From: Jiella pelagia
GTDB lineage: Bacteria > Pseudomonadota > Alphaproteobacteria > Rhizobiales > Rhizobiaceae
Assembly: GCF_026898155.1 (NCBI RefSeq)
Contig: NZ_CP114029.1
Location: 1,185,501-1,249,500, forward strand
Direction of reading: 5' to 3'
DNA: 64,000 nt
The notes under the pieces were generated by a model, which saw only the letters and a list, made by a program, of their open reading frames with translations, did not search any database and was not told the DNA's origin. Position 1 is the stretch's first letter. Every line of letters begins with the position of its first letter. Positions 1-11,106 of this stretch are shown here, in pieces. A program made the position numbers and the translations under genes.

Positions 1-1417
<1,417 letters not shown>

Positions 1418-1834
1418 AGGTATATCCGGTTCAGGCGCGCCAAAAGCCCCCACCGGATGGGAGGGGGCGCGCAATTCGTAGCGATCGAGGTTGCGGCGAT
1501 CGGGGCTCGCGCGATCTAATACACGATTTTTCGCAACTGCGAAAGCCGGGGGACAACACATCGCAACAGATCTCGAACTCGCCTCACTTCCCGCGCTCGC
1601 GCATCCAATGTTGCGGAGGTTTTTTGGGACCTGTGAACATTATCTCATCTTCACTTGCCGAAGATTCGCCTCCCGCAAAGACGGAGGCAAGCACGGCCCG
1701 CTTCGTGACCGGATCGCGCTGGCGCCAAAGACGCTCGGGCGGCCCCTCGCCCGGTCGGCTACAGCGGACCGGAGGCCAAGCCTCCGGTCCGTGCGGATTC
1801 ACACCCGGCTCGATCTGGTCGATCGGTCGGTGTT
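1418..1834. other. Intergenic region, typA leader and phoD terminator
   Basis: No convincing gene is seen. The right part holds a perfect 11-bp hairpin (1765-1791) close to the phoD stop. The left part must carry the typA promoter, but no clear -35/-10 pair could be assigned. Confidence 0.5.
1765..1791 (-). terminator. Hairpin downstream of phoD
   Basis: CGGACCGGAGG and CCTCCGGTCCG form a perfect 11-bp stem around a 5-base loop, 44 bases past the phoD stop codon. No long U tract follows on the minus strand, so it may act as an intrinsic terminator or a 3' stabiliser. Confidence 0.6.
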
Positions 1835-3394
1835 TCAGGCCTTGCGGGCCGGCTGCAGCGTGGTCTTCCAAAGCTCGGTATCGGCGGTGTCCATGAGGCG
1901 GACGGTCAGCTCCTCGCTGGCGCCGTCGATGTCGACGATGCCGAAGAACTGCAGGCCGGCCGAGGGCGGCAGGTTGACCTGGCCTTCTTCCGGCGCCTTC
2001 ACGTAGCGCACCTCGGGACCGAAGGTCATGTCGAGGGCGTTCGGGCCGAAGGTGCCCGCATGGATCGGGCCGGAGACGAACTCCCAGAACGGCTCGAAGT
2101 CCTGGAAGGCCGCGCGGTCGGGCGAATAATGGTGGGCGGCGGTGTAGTGGACGTCCGCCGTCAGCCAGACGGTGTTGGTGATGCCGGCCGACTTGATGAA
2201 GCGCAGGAGGTCGGCGAATTCCAGCTCGCGGCCCTTCGCGTCGCCATCCTCGCCATTGGCGACGGCCTCCCACTTCTCGCCGTCCGGAACGAGGAGACCG
2301 ATCGGCATGTCGGAGGCGATCACCTTCCAGGTGGCCTTGGAATTGTTCAGCTCACGCTTCAGCCAGGCGATCTGCTCAGGCCCCATCATGGCACTGGCCT
2401 CGGAAGCGGTCGGCTGCAGGTTGTCGCTGTTGCCGCCGCGATAGGAGCGAAGGTCGAGGAAGAAGATGTCGAGCATCGGCCCATAGGCGATCTTGCGATA
2501 GACCCGGCCGGGCTCCTGCGGAATGAAGCGGATCGGCGTCATCTCGTGGAAGGCCCTGGCACCACGCGCCGACAGAAGACCGATTTCCTTGACGCTGTAG
2601 CGCTCGTCGGCGGAGAGGTCCTTGGTCGAGGACCAGTTGTTGACCACCTCGTGGTCGTCCCACTGATAGAAGGTCGGGACCGACGCATTGAGCGCCAGAA
2701 CGTTCTTGTCGAGGAGGTTGTACTTCCACTGGCCGCGATATTCGGTGAGCGTCTCGGCGACCTTCGACTTCTCCGGCGTGACGATGTTCTTCCAGAGCGA
2801 ACCGTCTTCCAGTTCGACGCTCTCCTTCAGCGGGCCGTCGGCATAGATCGTGTCGCCGGAATGGAGGAAGAAGTCCGGCTCGTGTTTCGCCATGGTGCCA
2901 TAGCCGACCATGCCGCCGCGATCCTCGTCGATGCCCCAGCCCTGGCCGACGGTATCGCCCGACCAGGTGAAGCGGACCGAGCGGCGCGAGGCCGGCGCCG
3001 TGCGAAAGCGGCCGACGATCGGCTCGGAGACGCCGTTCGCATCGGCGAGATCGGTGGCGACCGCGCGCCAGAAGATCTCCTGGTCGGACGGCAGATCCTC
3101 GATCAGCCGCTTGACGGCAAAGTCGGAATCGGGCAGCGCGTTGAGGGCGTGCAGCTTGCGGGCGTTGGCAAAGCTCTCCGTCGTCGCCCATTCGAAGTCG
3201 ACGCGGGACGGGCGATCGACGCGGACCCAGGCCATGCCGGACGTGGTATCGACATCGCCGCTCTGGACGCCATGGGTGAATTCGGGACGGCTCGCCGCAC
3301 GGCTGATGCGCGGCATCGCGAGCGACGTCGAGGCGGCAAGGGCCGCAGCGCCACCATGGGCGAGGAAGCGGCGGCGACTGACAGTGAAGGCCAT
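1835..3394 (-). CDS. phoD: PhoD-type alkaline phosphatase/phosphodiesterase, Tat-exported
   Basis: Hydrolyses phosphate mono- and diesters outside the cytoplasm for phosphate scavenging. The 519-residue protein opens with a twin-arginine signal, SRRRFLAHGG at residues 6-15, followed by a hydrophobic Ala-rich stretch. A fibronectin-like N-terminal part contains HGVQSGDV and GMAWVR. The metallophosphatase core shows FLHSGDTIYADGP, QWDDHEVVNNW and LTADVHYTAAHHYSPD, the expected metal ligands of the PhoD family (Fe/Ca site). Length matches the family. It is transcribed alone, followed by a strong hairpin. Regulation by PhoB is plausible from function, but I could not point to a Pho box. Confidence 0.93.
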   Translation of the reverse strand: MAFTVSRRRFLAHGGAAALAASTSLAMPRISRAASRPEFTHGVQSGDVDTTSGMAWVRVDRPSRVDFEWATTESFANARKLHALNALPDSDFAVKRLIEDLPSDQEIFWRAVATDLADANGVSEPIVGRFRTAPASRRSVRFTWSGDTVGQGWGIDEDRGGMVGYGTMAKHEPDFFLHSGDTIYADGPLKESVELEDGSLWKNIVTPEKSKVAETLTEYRGQWKYNLLDKNVLALNASVPTFYQWDDHEVVNNWSSTKDLSADERYSVKEIGLLSARGARAFHEMTPIRFIPQEPGRVYRKIAYGPMLDIFFLDLRSYRGGNSDNLQPTASEASAMMGPEQIAWLKRELNNSKATWKVIASDMPIGLLVPDGEKWEAVANGEDGDAKGRELEFADLLRFIKSAGITNTVWLTADVHYTAAHHYSPDRAAFQDFEPFWEFVSGPIHAGTFGPNALDMTFGPEVRYVKAPEEGQVNLPPSAGLQFFGIVDIDGASEELTVRLMDTADTELWKTTLQPARKA

Positions 3395-3591
3395 GTTCGA
3401 ACCTTTCGAATCCGGGTTGGGACCGGACGCACATTGGAAAGGTTCGATGTCAGGCGCTTCTCGTCGACGTGAAACTTTCGCGACGTTTGAAACTATCGGC
3501 TGCCGAGGCTATGCGGCGGCTTGTCCCTGCCGCCGACCGACGTTCGTGTCCCGCCGCCGATGTGGCCAGGAACCGTCCGGCTCTTGCCGAC

Positions 3592-4203
3592 TTACTGGCA
3601 GCTGCCGCGGACCGGCACTTCTTCCTTCTTGTCGCCCCAGAAGACGGTCATCGTGCCGGTATATTGCAGCTGATCGTTCAGCTTCGCCGTACCGGTGAGG
3701 AGGAGGCCGACGGAAATGCGCGGCTCGCCCGCCGCCCGCCAGTTGGTGACGACGGCGTGGTCCTTGGCGGCCGAAGTCTTGCCCCTTTCCAGTTCCCGGA
3801 CAAGGCCGTTCGCCATGACGTAGCCGCGCTCCAGCGGCTGACCTTCGCCGGTCGAGTCCGCCACCATCGTGACGAAGACGAAGCCCCTGTAACCTTCGCC
3901 CGCATGGGGTTGCGCGCCTTTGGCTGCTCCGGCGGCTTCGGCTGGCATGGCCCCATCGTTGCGTTCGAAGGTGCAGCGGCTGGCGATCGGCGCCCATTCG
4001 AGTTCGCCGAGGGTCAGATCGCGCGGGGTCAGTCCGGCGGAGGGATCCTGGCTCTGCTGGCCGGGCTTCGGGGCTGCGAAAGGCGAGGTTTCGAGGTCGA
4101 TGCCGCCGAGCTGCTGTGTTTGCGCTCCGGCGGGCGTACCGGCCGCGATCAAGAGCGCCACCGACGCGATCCACCGGAGCGCGCGTTCATGCATCGTCGC
4201 CAT
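3592..4203 (-). CDS. Secreted protein of unknown function
   Basis: A 203-residue protein with an N-terminal signal peptide (basic MATMHERALRW, then a hydrophobic stretch ending near AGAQ at about residue 27). The mature part is rich in polar residues and carries single cysteines in ASRCTF and at the C-terminal RGSCQ, which could form a disulphide. The start at 4203 is preceded by GGGGAG nine bases upstream; an in-frame ATG also lies at 4248. It sits downstream of priA on the same strand with about 40 bases between them, so co-transcription is possible. I do not recognise the family. It resembles short periplasmic proteins of Hyphomicrobiales with pilus-assembly-like folds only in general character. 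Confidence 0.75.
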   Translation of the reverse strand: MATMHERALRWIASVALLIAAGTPAGAQTQQLGGIDLETSPFAAPKPGQQSQDPSAGLTPRDLTLGELEWAPIASRCTFERNDGAMPAEAAGAAKGAQPHAGEGYRGFVFVTMVADSTGEGQPLERGYVMANGLVRELERGKTSAAKDHAVVTNWRAAGEPRISVGLLLTGTAKLNDQLQYTGTMTVFWGDKKEEVPVRGSCQ

Positions 4204-4244
4204 CGTCGTTGTCTCCCCGAGACCGCCCCCTCCTTTCCCCTCTG

Positions 4245-6434
4245 TCACAGAAAGCTTTGCGGGTCCATGTCGATTTGTAACTGGACCGAACCGCGCGGAC
4301 GCGGCGCCCTGGCGAGGGTTTCCCGCAGGAATGCCTGGATCGGCGCCCGGCGGCTCGCCTCGACAAGGAGACGGAACCGATGCCGCCCTCTGACCACGGC
4401 GAGCGGCGCCTCGGCAGGGCCCAGCATCTCGATCTCGGGCATCTCCGGCGCGGCCTTGCGGATCTCGCGGGCGTGGGCCTCGGCATCCTTGCGGGTCTCG
4501 GCGGAAACGATGATCGCGGCGAGCCGTCCGAAGGGCGGCAGGGCGCTGCGGCGACGCTCGTCGATCTCGCTGTCATAGAAACCCTCCGGGTCGGCGGCGA
4601 CGAGCGCCTGCATGACCGGATGCTGCGGCTGATAGGTTTGGATCAGGCCGCGACTGGCAAGGCCGGTGCGCCCGGCCCGGCCGGTCACCTGGTGGAGCAG
4701 CTGGAAGGTTCGCTCGGCAGCGCGCGGATCGCCGTTTGCAAGGCCGAGATCGGCGTCGATCGCGCCGACCAGCGTCATTTTCGGGAAATGGTGGCCTTTC
4801 GCCACCAGTTGCGTGCCGATGACGATGTCGGCCTCGCCGTCGGCGACGGCCTCCAGCTCGCGGCGCAGCCGGCGCGGCCCGCCGGCGATGTCGGAGGACA
4901 GGACGATGGTGCGCGCCTCGGGAAAATCCTCGACCATCTCCTCGGCGATGCGCTCCACCCCTGGGCCGCAGGCGACGAGATGATCCAGCGTGCCGCATTC
5001 CGGGCAGGCTTCGGGGCGCGGCGTTGCAAAGCCGCAATGGTGGCACTGGAGGACGCCGCGCAGCCGGTGATCCACCAGCCAGGTCGAGCAGTTGTGGCAC
5101 TGGAACCTGTGGCCGCAGACCCGGCAGAGGGTCAGGGGCGCGTATCCCCGGCGGTTGAGGAACAACAGCGCCTGTTCGCCCTTGGCCAGCGTCTTGCGGA
5201 TCTCGGTCTGAAGCACCGGCGAGACGAAGTGGCCTCTCGCCGGCGGATGGCGGCGCATGTCGACGAGGGAAAGCTCGGGCAGCGCCGCATCGCCGTGCCG
5301 CGCCTTCAGCCGGACATGGGCATAGCGTCCGCTGACGGCGTTGACGCGGGTCTCGATGGACGGCGTGGCCGAGGCGAGGACGATCGGAAAACCGCCGAGC
5401 GAGGCGCGCACCACCGCCATGTCGCGGGCATGGTAGAAGGTGCGGTCCTCCTGCTTGTAGGCGGGGTCGTGCTCCTCGTCGACGACAACGAGGCCGAGTT
5501 CCCTGAACGGCAGGAACAGCGAAGACCTAGCGCCGGCGACGATGCGCACGCGGCCTTCCGCCACCTGCCGCCAGATCGCCTCGCGCTTCTTCGGCGGCAC
5601 GTCCGAATGCCATTCGGCCGGCGGCGCGCCGAATCTCGCATGGAAGCGGTCGATGAAGCTCTGGGTGAGCGCGATCTCGGGAAGGAGGATCAGCACCTGT
5701 TTGCCGGCGTCGAGGGCCGCGGCGACGGCCTCGAAATACACCTCGGTCTTGCCGGAACCGGTCGCGCCTTCGAGAAGCAGCGGCTGAAAGCTCGCCTTTG
5801 CGACCGCCGCCACGAGGTCGCCGGCGGCCTTCGCCTGATCCTCGCTGAGGGTGGCGCGGCCATAGCCGGTATCCGGCTCGGCGACGGCCGGTGGCGGGGG
5901 AAAGCGCACGGTCCTGAACACGCCCTGCTTCAGGAGCCCGTCGACGACCGAGGTGCTGACGCCGGCGGCATGGGCGAGACCGCTCTTCGACCAGGCGGGA
6001 GCGTCCTCGGCGGCCGAAAGGACGCGCTTCCTCGCCGGGGTGATGCGGTCGGGCTCCTCCCCTGTCGCCTCGATGCCCTCGATCCACGCCTCGGGATCGA
6101 AGGCGGCCGGCGCCCTCAAGGCCATCCTGACGACGAGGCCCGGCGGCGACAGCGTGTAGTCCGCGACCCAGTCGACAAAGCGGCGCATGGTCTCGTCCAG
6201 CGGCGGGCAGTCGAAGACGTGGGTGATCGGCCGAAGCTTCTTCGCGTCCACCGCGTCCGTCGGCCCGTCCCAGACGACGCCCGCCACCTGACGCGGCCCC
6301 AGCGGCACCTGTACGATCGAGCCTGGGCGCACGACCATCCCCTCCGGCACCGTGTAGGAATAGGGCCGGTCGGCAGGCAGCGGCACCAGGACGGGAACCA
6401 CGGCTTCGGGAAAGAGCTGGTCGGTAAGGTTCAA
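4245..6434 (-). CDS. priA: Primosomal protein N' (replication restart helicase)
   Basis: A 3'-5' superfamily 2 DNA helicase that recognises stalled forks and reloads DnaB. The chosen start is TTG at 6434, with GGAG six bases upstream, giving 729 residues, which fits the PriA family; the frame stays open to 6581 but has no better start. Motifs in order: N-terminal 3'BD with PADRPYSYTVPEG, Walker A GATGSGKTEVYFE, DEEHD, ASATPSIET, LFLNRRGYAP, zinc-binding cysteine pairs (CRVCGHRFQCHNC, CHHCGFATPRPEACPECG), GTQLVAKGHHFP and QVTGRAGR. All helicase motifs and eight zinc cysteines look intact. Confidence 0.95.
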   Translation of the reverse strand: MNLTDQLFPEAVVPVLVPLPADRPYSYTVPEGMVVRPGSIVQVPLGPRQVAGVVWDGPTDAVDAKKLRPITHVFDCPPLDETMRRFVDWVADYTLSPPGLVVRMALRAPAAFDPEAWIEGIEATGEEPDRITPARKRVLSAAEDAPAWSKSGLAHAAGVSTSVVDGLLKQGVFRTVRFPPPPAVAEPDTGYGRATLSEDQAKAAGDLVAAVAKASFQPLLLEGATGSGKTEVYFEAVAAALDAGKQVLILLPEIALTQSFIDRFHARFGAPPAEWHSDVPPKKREAIWRQVAEGRVRIVAGARSSLFLPFRELGLVVVDEEHDPAYKQEDRTFYHARDMAVVRASLGGFPIVLASATPSIETRVNAVSGRYAHVRLKARHGDAALPELSLVDMRRHPPARGHFVSPVLQTEIRKTLAKGEQALLFLNRRGYAPLTLCRVCGHRFQCHNCSTWLVDHRLRGVLQCHHCGFATPRPEACPECGTLDHLVACGPGVERIAEEMVEDFPEARTIVLSSDIAGGPRRLRRELEAVADGEADIVIGTQLVAKGHHFPKMTLVGAIDADLGLANGDPRAAERTFQLLHQVTGRAGRTGLASRGLIQTYQPQHPVMQALVAADPEGFYDSEIDERRRSALPPFGRLAAIIVSAETRKDAEAHAREIRKAAPEMPEIEMLGPAEAPLAVVRGRHRFRLLVEASRRAPIQAFLRETLARAPRPRGSVQLQIDMDPQSFL

Positions 6435-6714
6435 CGGGGCTCCACGATGGGAAACGGCGCGGGTCGGCGGCGGGCCGGCCGCATATGGGGGCGGATCGGG
6501 CCGGACGCCAAGTCGCGATCGGCCCGCCCTCGCCGCCTGCCGCTTCAAAGCGCACGCAGGATGGCACCACGAGCGCGTCACCGAAGCGAATCGCGGTCCA
6601 GTTTACGATCAGAGCCCGAGAGTGGAAACCGCTTCGCGAAACGACACAGCTGCCGGCAGCGTCACGACCGATGCTTCGCCCGGCTGGAACGGCGCCGGGG
6701 TCGCTGCGGCGGCG

Positions 6715-7969
6715 TCACTGCGGCGGGTGGACCGCGCCGATCGCGGCAAGGAAGCCGCTTTTCGGCAGCGTCGGAAACGCCGAGAGATCGACCGATAGAT
6801 CCTGGGGCGGCACGTCGTAGTCGACCTCGCTGACCATCGCGGCGAGCACCGCCTCCATGATGCGGATGGTCGCCCACTCGCCGGGGCAGCGGTGGTTCAC
6901 CAAGTGGTCGCCGCCGCCCTGCGGGATCATCGTGTAGGCGTCGCCCGGACCGGACAGGAACCGGTCGGGGGAAAACTCGTCCGCCCTCGGCCAGACAGCC
7001 TCGTGGTGGGTGGTGCCGTAGAGGTCGAGGAGAAAGCGATCACCCGCCTCGAAGTGATGCCCGCGCCACTCGAAGCCCTGGCGTGCAATGCCCGCGACCA
7101 CGGGAAAGAACGGGGTCAGCCGCCGGACCTCCTGCACGAAGGCCTTTCGATAGGCGCTGTCATCGGTCAGCCGCGGCCGCAACTGCGGATGATCGCGCAG
7201 GGCCGCCATGAGAAAGACCAGGTAGCGCGCGACCGCAAAGATCGGCCTTACGACGTTGAGGAGTTCGACCGTGCAGACGTCCTCGTCCAGAACCGCCCCG
7301 GACAGGTCGCGATGGGAGGTTACGATCCCCAGCGCCCGGTTCGGTTCGGCCTCGACCCTGCCGGCGCGCACATCCGCGACGATCCGCCGGATCAGACCCT
7401 CCGACTTCATGCGCCGGCCGCGGGCGATCCAGTTCATCGGTCCGGGATTGCCTGCTTCCTCGATCATCGCGCCGAGGCTCGTCGGCGAGTTCGGCAAGTT
7501 CCTCCGTCGAGAGTTCGATACCGGCCCAGCGGCAGGCCGTCCGGGTCAGGACATGCCGGAACACATCGTGCAGGGCGACGGGGCCGAAACCGGCGAGGCC
7601 CTGCAACTGCTCCAGGAGATCGTCGCGCACGAAGCCTGCGAGTTCGTCCAGCCGTGCCTCGCTCATCATCTCCAGGAACATCGCCTTGCGGCAACGGTGC
7701 GCCGCCCCGTCCAAGGTCGCGACGCTGCCTTCGTCCTGCAGAAGATGCAGGACGAAGGTCGGAAGCGCCCCGCTGCGGGTCATGCGGTCCGGCTCGTAGA
7801 ACATCCGCGCGGCGTCCGGCCCGCGCATGCAGTAGAAGCTCTCGCCGAGAAGCCGCGCGGCGAAGATCTCCGAACCGAAACGGCGACAGCGATTGGCGAC
7901 GAATTCATAACCCTCGCTCTTCAGCGCGATCGAACTGTCGAGGGCCTCGTCCTTCGGAATGTCAGGCAT
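6715..7969 (-). CDS. CYP152-family fatty-acid peroxygenase P450, frameshifted
   Basis: Predicted H2O2-dependent fatty-acid hydroxylase (CYP152, the P450-SPalpha/BSbeta group), which needs no reductase. The heme-ligand motif is HRCPGEW near the C-terminus, preceded by PQGGGD. The Arg-Pro pair that binds the fatty-acid carboxylate in this family is in [12 protein letters not shown]. Start ATG at 7969 with AGGAAAA upstream. At 7474-7480 the gene strand reads GAG-C-CTC, shifting the frame after ELAELADE. Removing one C gives GAGCTC (Glu-Leu) and a continuous 417-residue protein, the normal family length. It lies between priA and the transaldolase with no operon partner. Peroxide-dependent chemistry fits a window with catalase, OxyR, Dps and MsrA, but no direct link is shown. 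Confidence 0.88.
7474..7480 (-). other. GAGNCTC indel site in the P450 gene
   Basis: The plus strand reads GAGGCTC. Deleting one base on the gene strand yields GAGCTC and joins the two halves of the P450 exactly in frame. Confidence 0.85.
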
Positions 7970-8165
7970 TGCGGGTTTTCCTGCGAGGCTGATGATGCTT
8001 GCGAGGGTCACATTTGCCATTTCCGGTCGGGGTCAACCCATCGGTGGCCGCGACCGATCCGGCGGGTTCCATCCGATCTTGCGCCCACCATATGGCATTG
8101 GAGCCGGACTACCTGCTAAGGAGGCCGCATCCTGTGGCCAGACTCACCTATCGGAGGGCACCCCC

Positions 8166-8819
8166 ATGAAATTCTTCGTCGATACCGCCGACGTCGCCGA
8201 GATCCGCGAGCTGGCGGAAGCCGGCCTGCTCGATGGCGTCACCACCAACCCGTCGCTGATCAAGAAGGCCAACCGGCCGATGGCGGACATCATCGCCGAG
8301 ATCTGCGACATCGTCGACGGCCCGGTCTCGGCCGAAGTCGCCGCCACCGACACGCAGGAGATGATCCGCGAGGGCAAGTTCCTCGCCGGGATCGCCGACA
8401 ACGTCTGCATCAAGCTGCCGCTGACCATGGACGGGCTGAAGGCCTGCAACGAGCTGACCGGCGAAGGCTTCCTCGTCAACGTCACGCTCTGCTTCTCGGC
8501 GGTCCAGGCGCTGCTCGCCGCCAAGGCCGGCGCCACCTTCATCTCGCCCTTCATCGGCCGCCTCGACGACATCAATCTCGACGGCATGGAGCTGATCGCA
8601 GACATCCGCCGGATCTACGACAACTACGGCTTCGACACCGAGATCCTCGCCGCCTCGATCCGCACGATGAACCACGTGCGCGAGGCCGCCCTGATCGGCG
8701 CCGACGTCGCCACCGTGCCGCCGTCGACGCTGAAGGGTCTCATCAAGCACCCACTGACGGACAAAGGCCTCGAGACCTTCCTCGCCGACTGGAAGGCGAC
8801 CGGCCAGACGATCGGCTGA
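8166..8819 (+). CDS. tal: Transaldolase, short TalC/Fsa type
   Basis: A 217-residue class I aldolase of the short transaldolase family (TalC/MipB/Fsa), exchanging dihydroxyacetone units between sugar phosphates in the pentose-phosphate pathway. Characteristic segments are [25 protein letters not shown], the Schiff-base region [42 protein letters not shown] and [14 protein letters not shown] Shine-Dalgarno GGAGGG lies about 6 bases before the ATG. It is convergent with the downstream antiporter gene, and a shared terminator lies between them. The split between true transaldolase and fructose-6-phosphate aldolase cannot be decided by eye, but the KLPLTMDG context fits transaldolase. Confidence 0.93.
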   Translation: MKFFVDTADVAEIRELAEAGLLDGVTTNPSLIKKANRPMADIIAEICDIVDGPVSAEVAATDTQEMIREGKFLAGIADNVCIKLPLTMDGLKACNELTGEGFLVNVTLCFSAVQALLAAKAGATFISPFIGRLDDINLDGMELIADIRRIYDNYGFDTEILAASIRTMNHVREAALIGADVATVPPSTLKGLIKHPLTDKGLETFLADWKATGQTIG

Positions 8820-8864
8820 TCCCCATGATGCGGCCGCGTCCACCGCGACGCGGCCATGATAGCG

Positions 8865-8903
8865 ACGCCCCGGAAGACCGCCAGCGGCTTTCCGGGGCGT
8901 TTT
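8865..8903. terminator. Terminator between the tal and antiporter genes
   Basis: ACGCCCCGGA pairs with TCCGGGGCGT, followed by TTTT on the plus strand, making a good intrinsic terminator for tal. The stem also sits just beyond the stop of the convergent antiporter gene. Confidence 0.8.
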
Positions 8904-8927
8904 CGTATCTGGCGACCGGCCTCCGGA

Positions 8928-10259
8928 TCATCCCTTCGCCGTTGAAGCGCCCTCCCCTGATACCGCCTTGTTGGCGGCAATCTCCTCCCGTGACGGATCG
9001 CCCGCTTCCGGCCGCACCACGCGCTTGACCAGCCGCTCCAGCGTCAGCCCCTGGACCAGCACCGAGAAGATCACCACCGCATAGGTGGCCGTGACGATCA
9101 GGTCGCGCTCAGGTCCGGTCGGCAGCGACAGCGCCAGCGCCACCGAGATGCCGCCGCGTACGCCGCCCCAGGTGAGCACCGCGACGATGCCGCGGGAGAA
9201 ACGCTCGCGCAGCCGCACGATCTGGAAGGGCAGGTAGACGGCGAAAAAGCGTCCGGAGAGCACCAGCGGGATCGCCAGTCCGGCGAGCGCTGCGGTCTGC
9301 CAGGTGAAGTCGACCACCAGAAGCTCCAGCCCGATCAGCATGAACAGGACGGCGTTGAGGATGTCGTCGATCAGCGTCCAGAAGCCGTGCAGGTAGCGCT
9401 GGGTGAGATCGCTCATGGCGTAGGTGACGCCGCGGTCGCCGATCAGCAGGCCCGCGACGACCACGGCGATCGGGCCGGAGAGACCGAGTTGGTGCGCGGC
9501 CGCGTAGGTGCCCATGACGAGTGCGAGCGAGATCAGCACCTCGACGGGATAGTCGTCGATCTTCAGCATCATGCGGTAGGCGAAATAGCCCGTGAGCGCG
9601 CCGAAGACCGCGCCGCCAAAGGCCTCGACCACGAAATGCTCGATCGCCAGCGAAAAGGTCAGGTGCTCGCCGGAAGTGCCCGCCGCCAGCCCGACGAGGA
9701 TGGTGAAGACGACGACGCCGACGCCATCGTTGAACAGCGATTCCCCCGCCATGTCGATCTCGAGCCGCTTCGGCACGCCGCTGATCGTCTTCAGCGTCGC
9801 CAGCACGGCGACCGGATCGGTTGGCGAGATCAGGGCGCCAAAGACCAGCGCCCAGATGAAGTCGATCGGTAGACCCACCGCGGCTGCGAGATAGTAGAAG
9901 CCGGTGCCGCAGATCGCCGTCGAGATGACGACGCCGAGGGTCGCCATCAGCCCAACCGACAGGCTGCGCGCCTTCAGCGCATCCCAGTCGACATGCAGCG
10001 CCCCGGCGAAGAGGAGGAAGCCGAGCATCCCCTCCATCAGCGTCTCGTTGAAGTCGATGCCGGCGACCGTGTCGCGGATGGCCCTCGGAAATCCAAGGCT
10101 TGGGAAGGCCAGGGACAGGGCCATCAGCAGGAGCGAGGCGACGAGCGCGAGGATCAGGAGCCCGGCATTGCTCGGCAGGTGGAGATAGCGCTTGTTGAAA
10201 TAGCCGAACAGGGCGGCGGCAACGAGAAGCAGGGCAGCCAGATCGAACAGGCTCAGCAT
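8928..10259 (-). CDS. Na+/H+ antiporter, CPA1 (NhaP-like) family
   Basis: A 443-residue integral inner-membrane cation/proton antiporter with about a dozen hydrophobic segments starting directly at MLSLFDLAALLLVAAALFGY. Conserved CPA1 segments include FLLFAGALHVDW, GALISPTDPVAVLATL (the ion-binding TDPV-type motif), GESLFNDGVGVVVF (the ND pair in helix 5) and LTWGGVRGGISVALALSL near the C-terminus. A C-terminal cytoplasmic tail of about 30 polar residues follows. The start at 10259 was chosen because the preceding in-frame stretch is not hydrophobic and overlaps the dps terminator. Which ion it prefers cannot be read from sequence. Confidence 0.9.
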   Translation of the reverse strand: MLSLFDLAALLLVAAALFGYFNKRYLHLPSNAGLLILALVASLLLMALSLAFPSLGFPRAIRDTVAGIDFNETLMEGMLGFLLFAGALHVDWDALKARSLSVGLMATLGVVISTAICGTGFYYLAAAVGLPIDFIWALVFGALISPTDPVAVLATLKTISGVPKRLEIDMAGESLFNDGVGVVVFTILVGLAAGTSGEHLTFSLAIEHFVVEAFGGAVFGALTGYFAYRMMLKIDDYPVEVLISLALVMGTYAAAHQLGLSGPIAVVVAGLLIGDRGVTYAMSDLTQRYLHGFWTLIDDILNAVLFMLIGLELLVVDFTWQTAALAGLAIPLVLSGRFFAVYLPFQIVRLRERFSRGIVAVLTWGGVRGGISVALALSLPTGPERDLIVTATYAVVIFSVLVQGLTLERLVKRVVRPEAGDPSREEIAANKAVSGEGASTAKG

Positions 10260-10294
10260 GGGCGGCTCCGGTCGGATCGTCGAGCGACGGGCGA

Positions 10295-10323
10295 CAAAAA
10301 AGGGCGACGCCGCGCGCCGCCCT
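10295..10323 (-). terminator. Terminator of dps
   Basis: On the minus strand a GC-rich hairpin (AGGGCG...CGCCCT) is followed immediately by TTTTTT, about 55 bases after the dps stop: a classical intrinsic terminator. Confidence 0.8.
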
Positions 10324-10377
10324 TCTCCAGGATCATCAAACGGGCCGGAACGCCAGTCCCGACGCGGGTCCGCCCGG

Positions 10378-10896
10378 TCAGGACTGGAAGTGGCTCTCCA
10401 TGAAGTAGATCGACTTGTCGAGGCCGCGCCCAACCGCCGTCAGCAGATCCTCGGTCAGCGGATCGCCGGCCTCGGAGGCCTCCTCGATGCCCTTCTCGAC
10501 CGCCGCGCTCCAGGTGGCGTAGCTGTCGGTCAGGCGCTTCAGGTGGTCCTCGGACTTGACGAGATCGAGCGGGTAAGGCTCGAGGATCGAGTTCTCGACC
10601 GCCGCCTGCACCGTGCCGTGGGCCTGACCGCCGATCGCCGTCAGTCGCTCGGCAATGGTGTCGACATAGCCTTCGGTCAGTTCGTGCAGCTCGTCGAACA
10701 GCTTGTGCACGGCGATGAAGTTCATGCCCTTGACGTTCCAGTGGGCCTGTTTGGTCTGGTAGGTGATGTCGACGGCCGTCGCGAGGTGAACCTGCAGCAG
10801 CTCGACCATCGAGCCGCGGATGTTCTCGGAGATCGGGTTTTTCGTCGAGTGCAGCTTGGTCGTGCCGCTCTTGTCGGACTTGTTGCCCTTGGCCAT
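10378..10896 (-). CDS. dps: Dps family ferritin-like DNA-protection protein
   Basis: A 172-residue dodecameric mini-ferritin that oxidises Fe(II) with H2O2 and shields DNA in stress or starvation. Ferroxidase-site residues are visible in QAHWNVKGMNFIAVHKLFDE and in TEGYVDTIAERL. An N-terminal Lys-rich tail (MAKGNKSDKSGTTKLHS), of the type used for DNA contact in Dps, precedes the core. ATG at 10896 with GGAACAAT upstream. OxyR control is common for dps and an oxyR is in the window, but no site was identified here. Confidence 0.93.
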   Translation of the reverse strand: MAKGNKSDKSGTTKLHSTKNPISENIRGSMVELLQVHLATAVDITYQTKQAHWNVKGMNFIAVHKLFDELHELTEGYVDTIAERLTAIGGQAHGTVQAAVENSILEPYPLDLVKSEDHLKRLTDSYATWSAAVEKGIEEASEAGDPLTEDLLTAVGRGLDKSIYFMESHFQS

Positions 10897-11106
10897 GGGA
10901 TTGTTCCTTCTCGAAAATGGAAACTTTGGCAGACCGTCGATGACGGCCCGCGGGAAACTCGCTCGATAACCGGTGCGAGGGGCCGAAGTTCCGAAATCCC
11001 CCGGCAGTTCAGATCGAATCTCACCTCCCGAAAGCTGGCCGCCGCGGTTGCGCGGGCCGGCCGCCGCGCCAGATGCGATGCAGACCATTGAAAGGAGACA
11101 GCAATC

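Noticed and set aside
4380..6833. A long plus-strand open frame (over 800 codons) opposite priA
   Set aside because: Its translation has no domain features and is the antisense image of priA. High GC creates long antisense frames here, as also opposite typA, gltD, guaB, hsdR and the ABC exporter.
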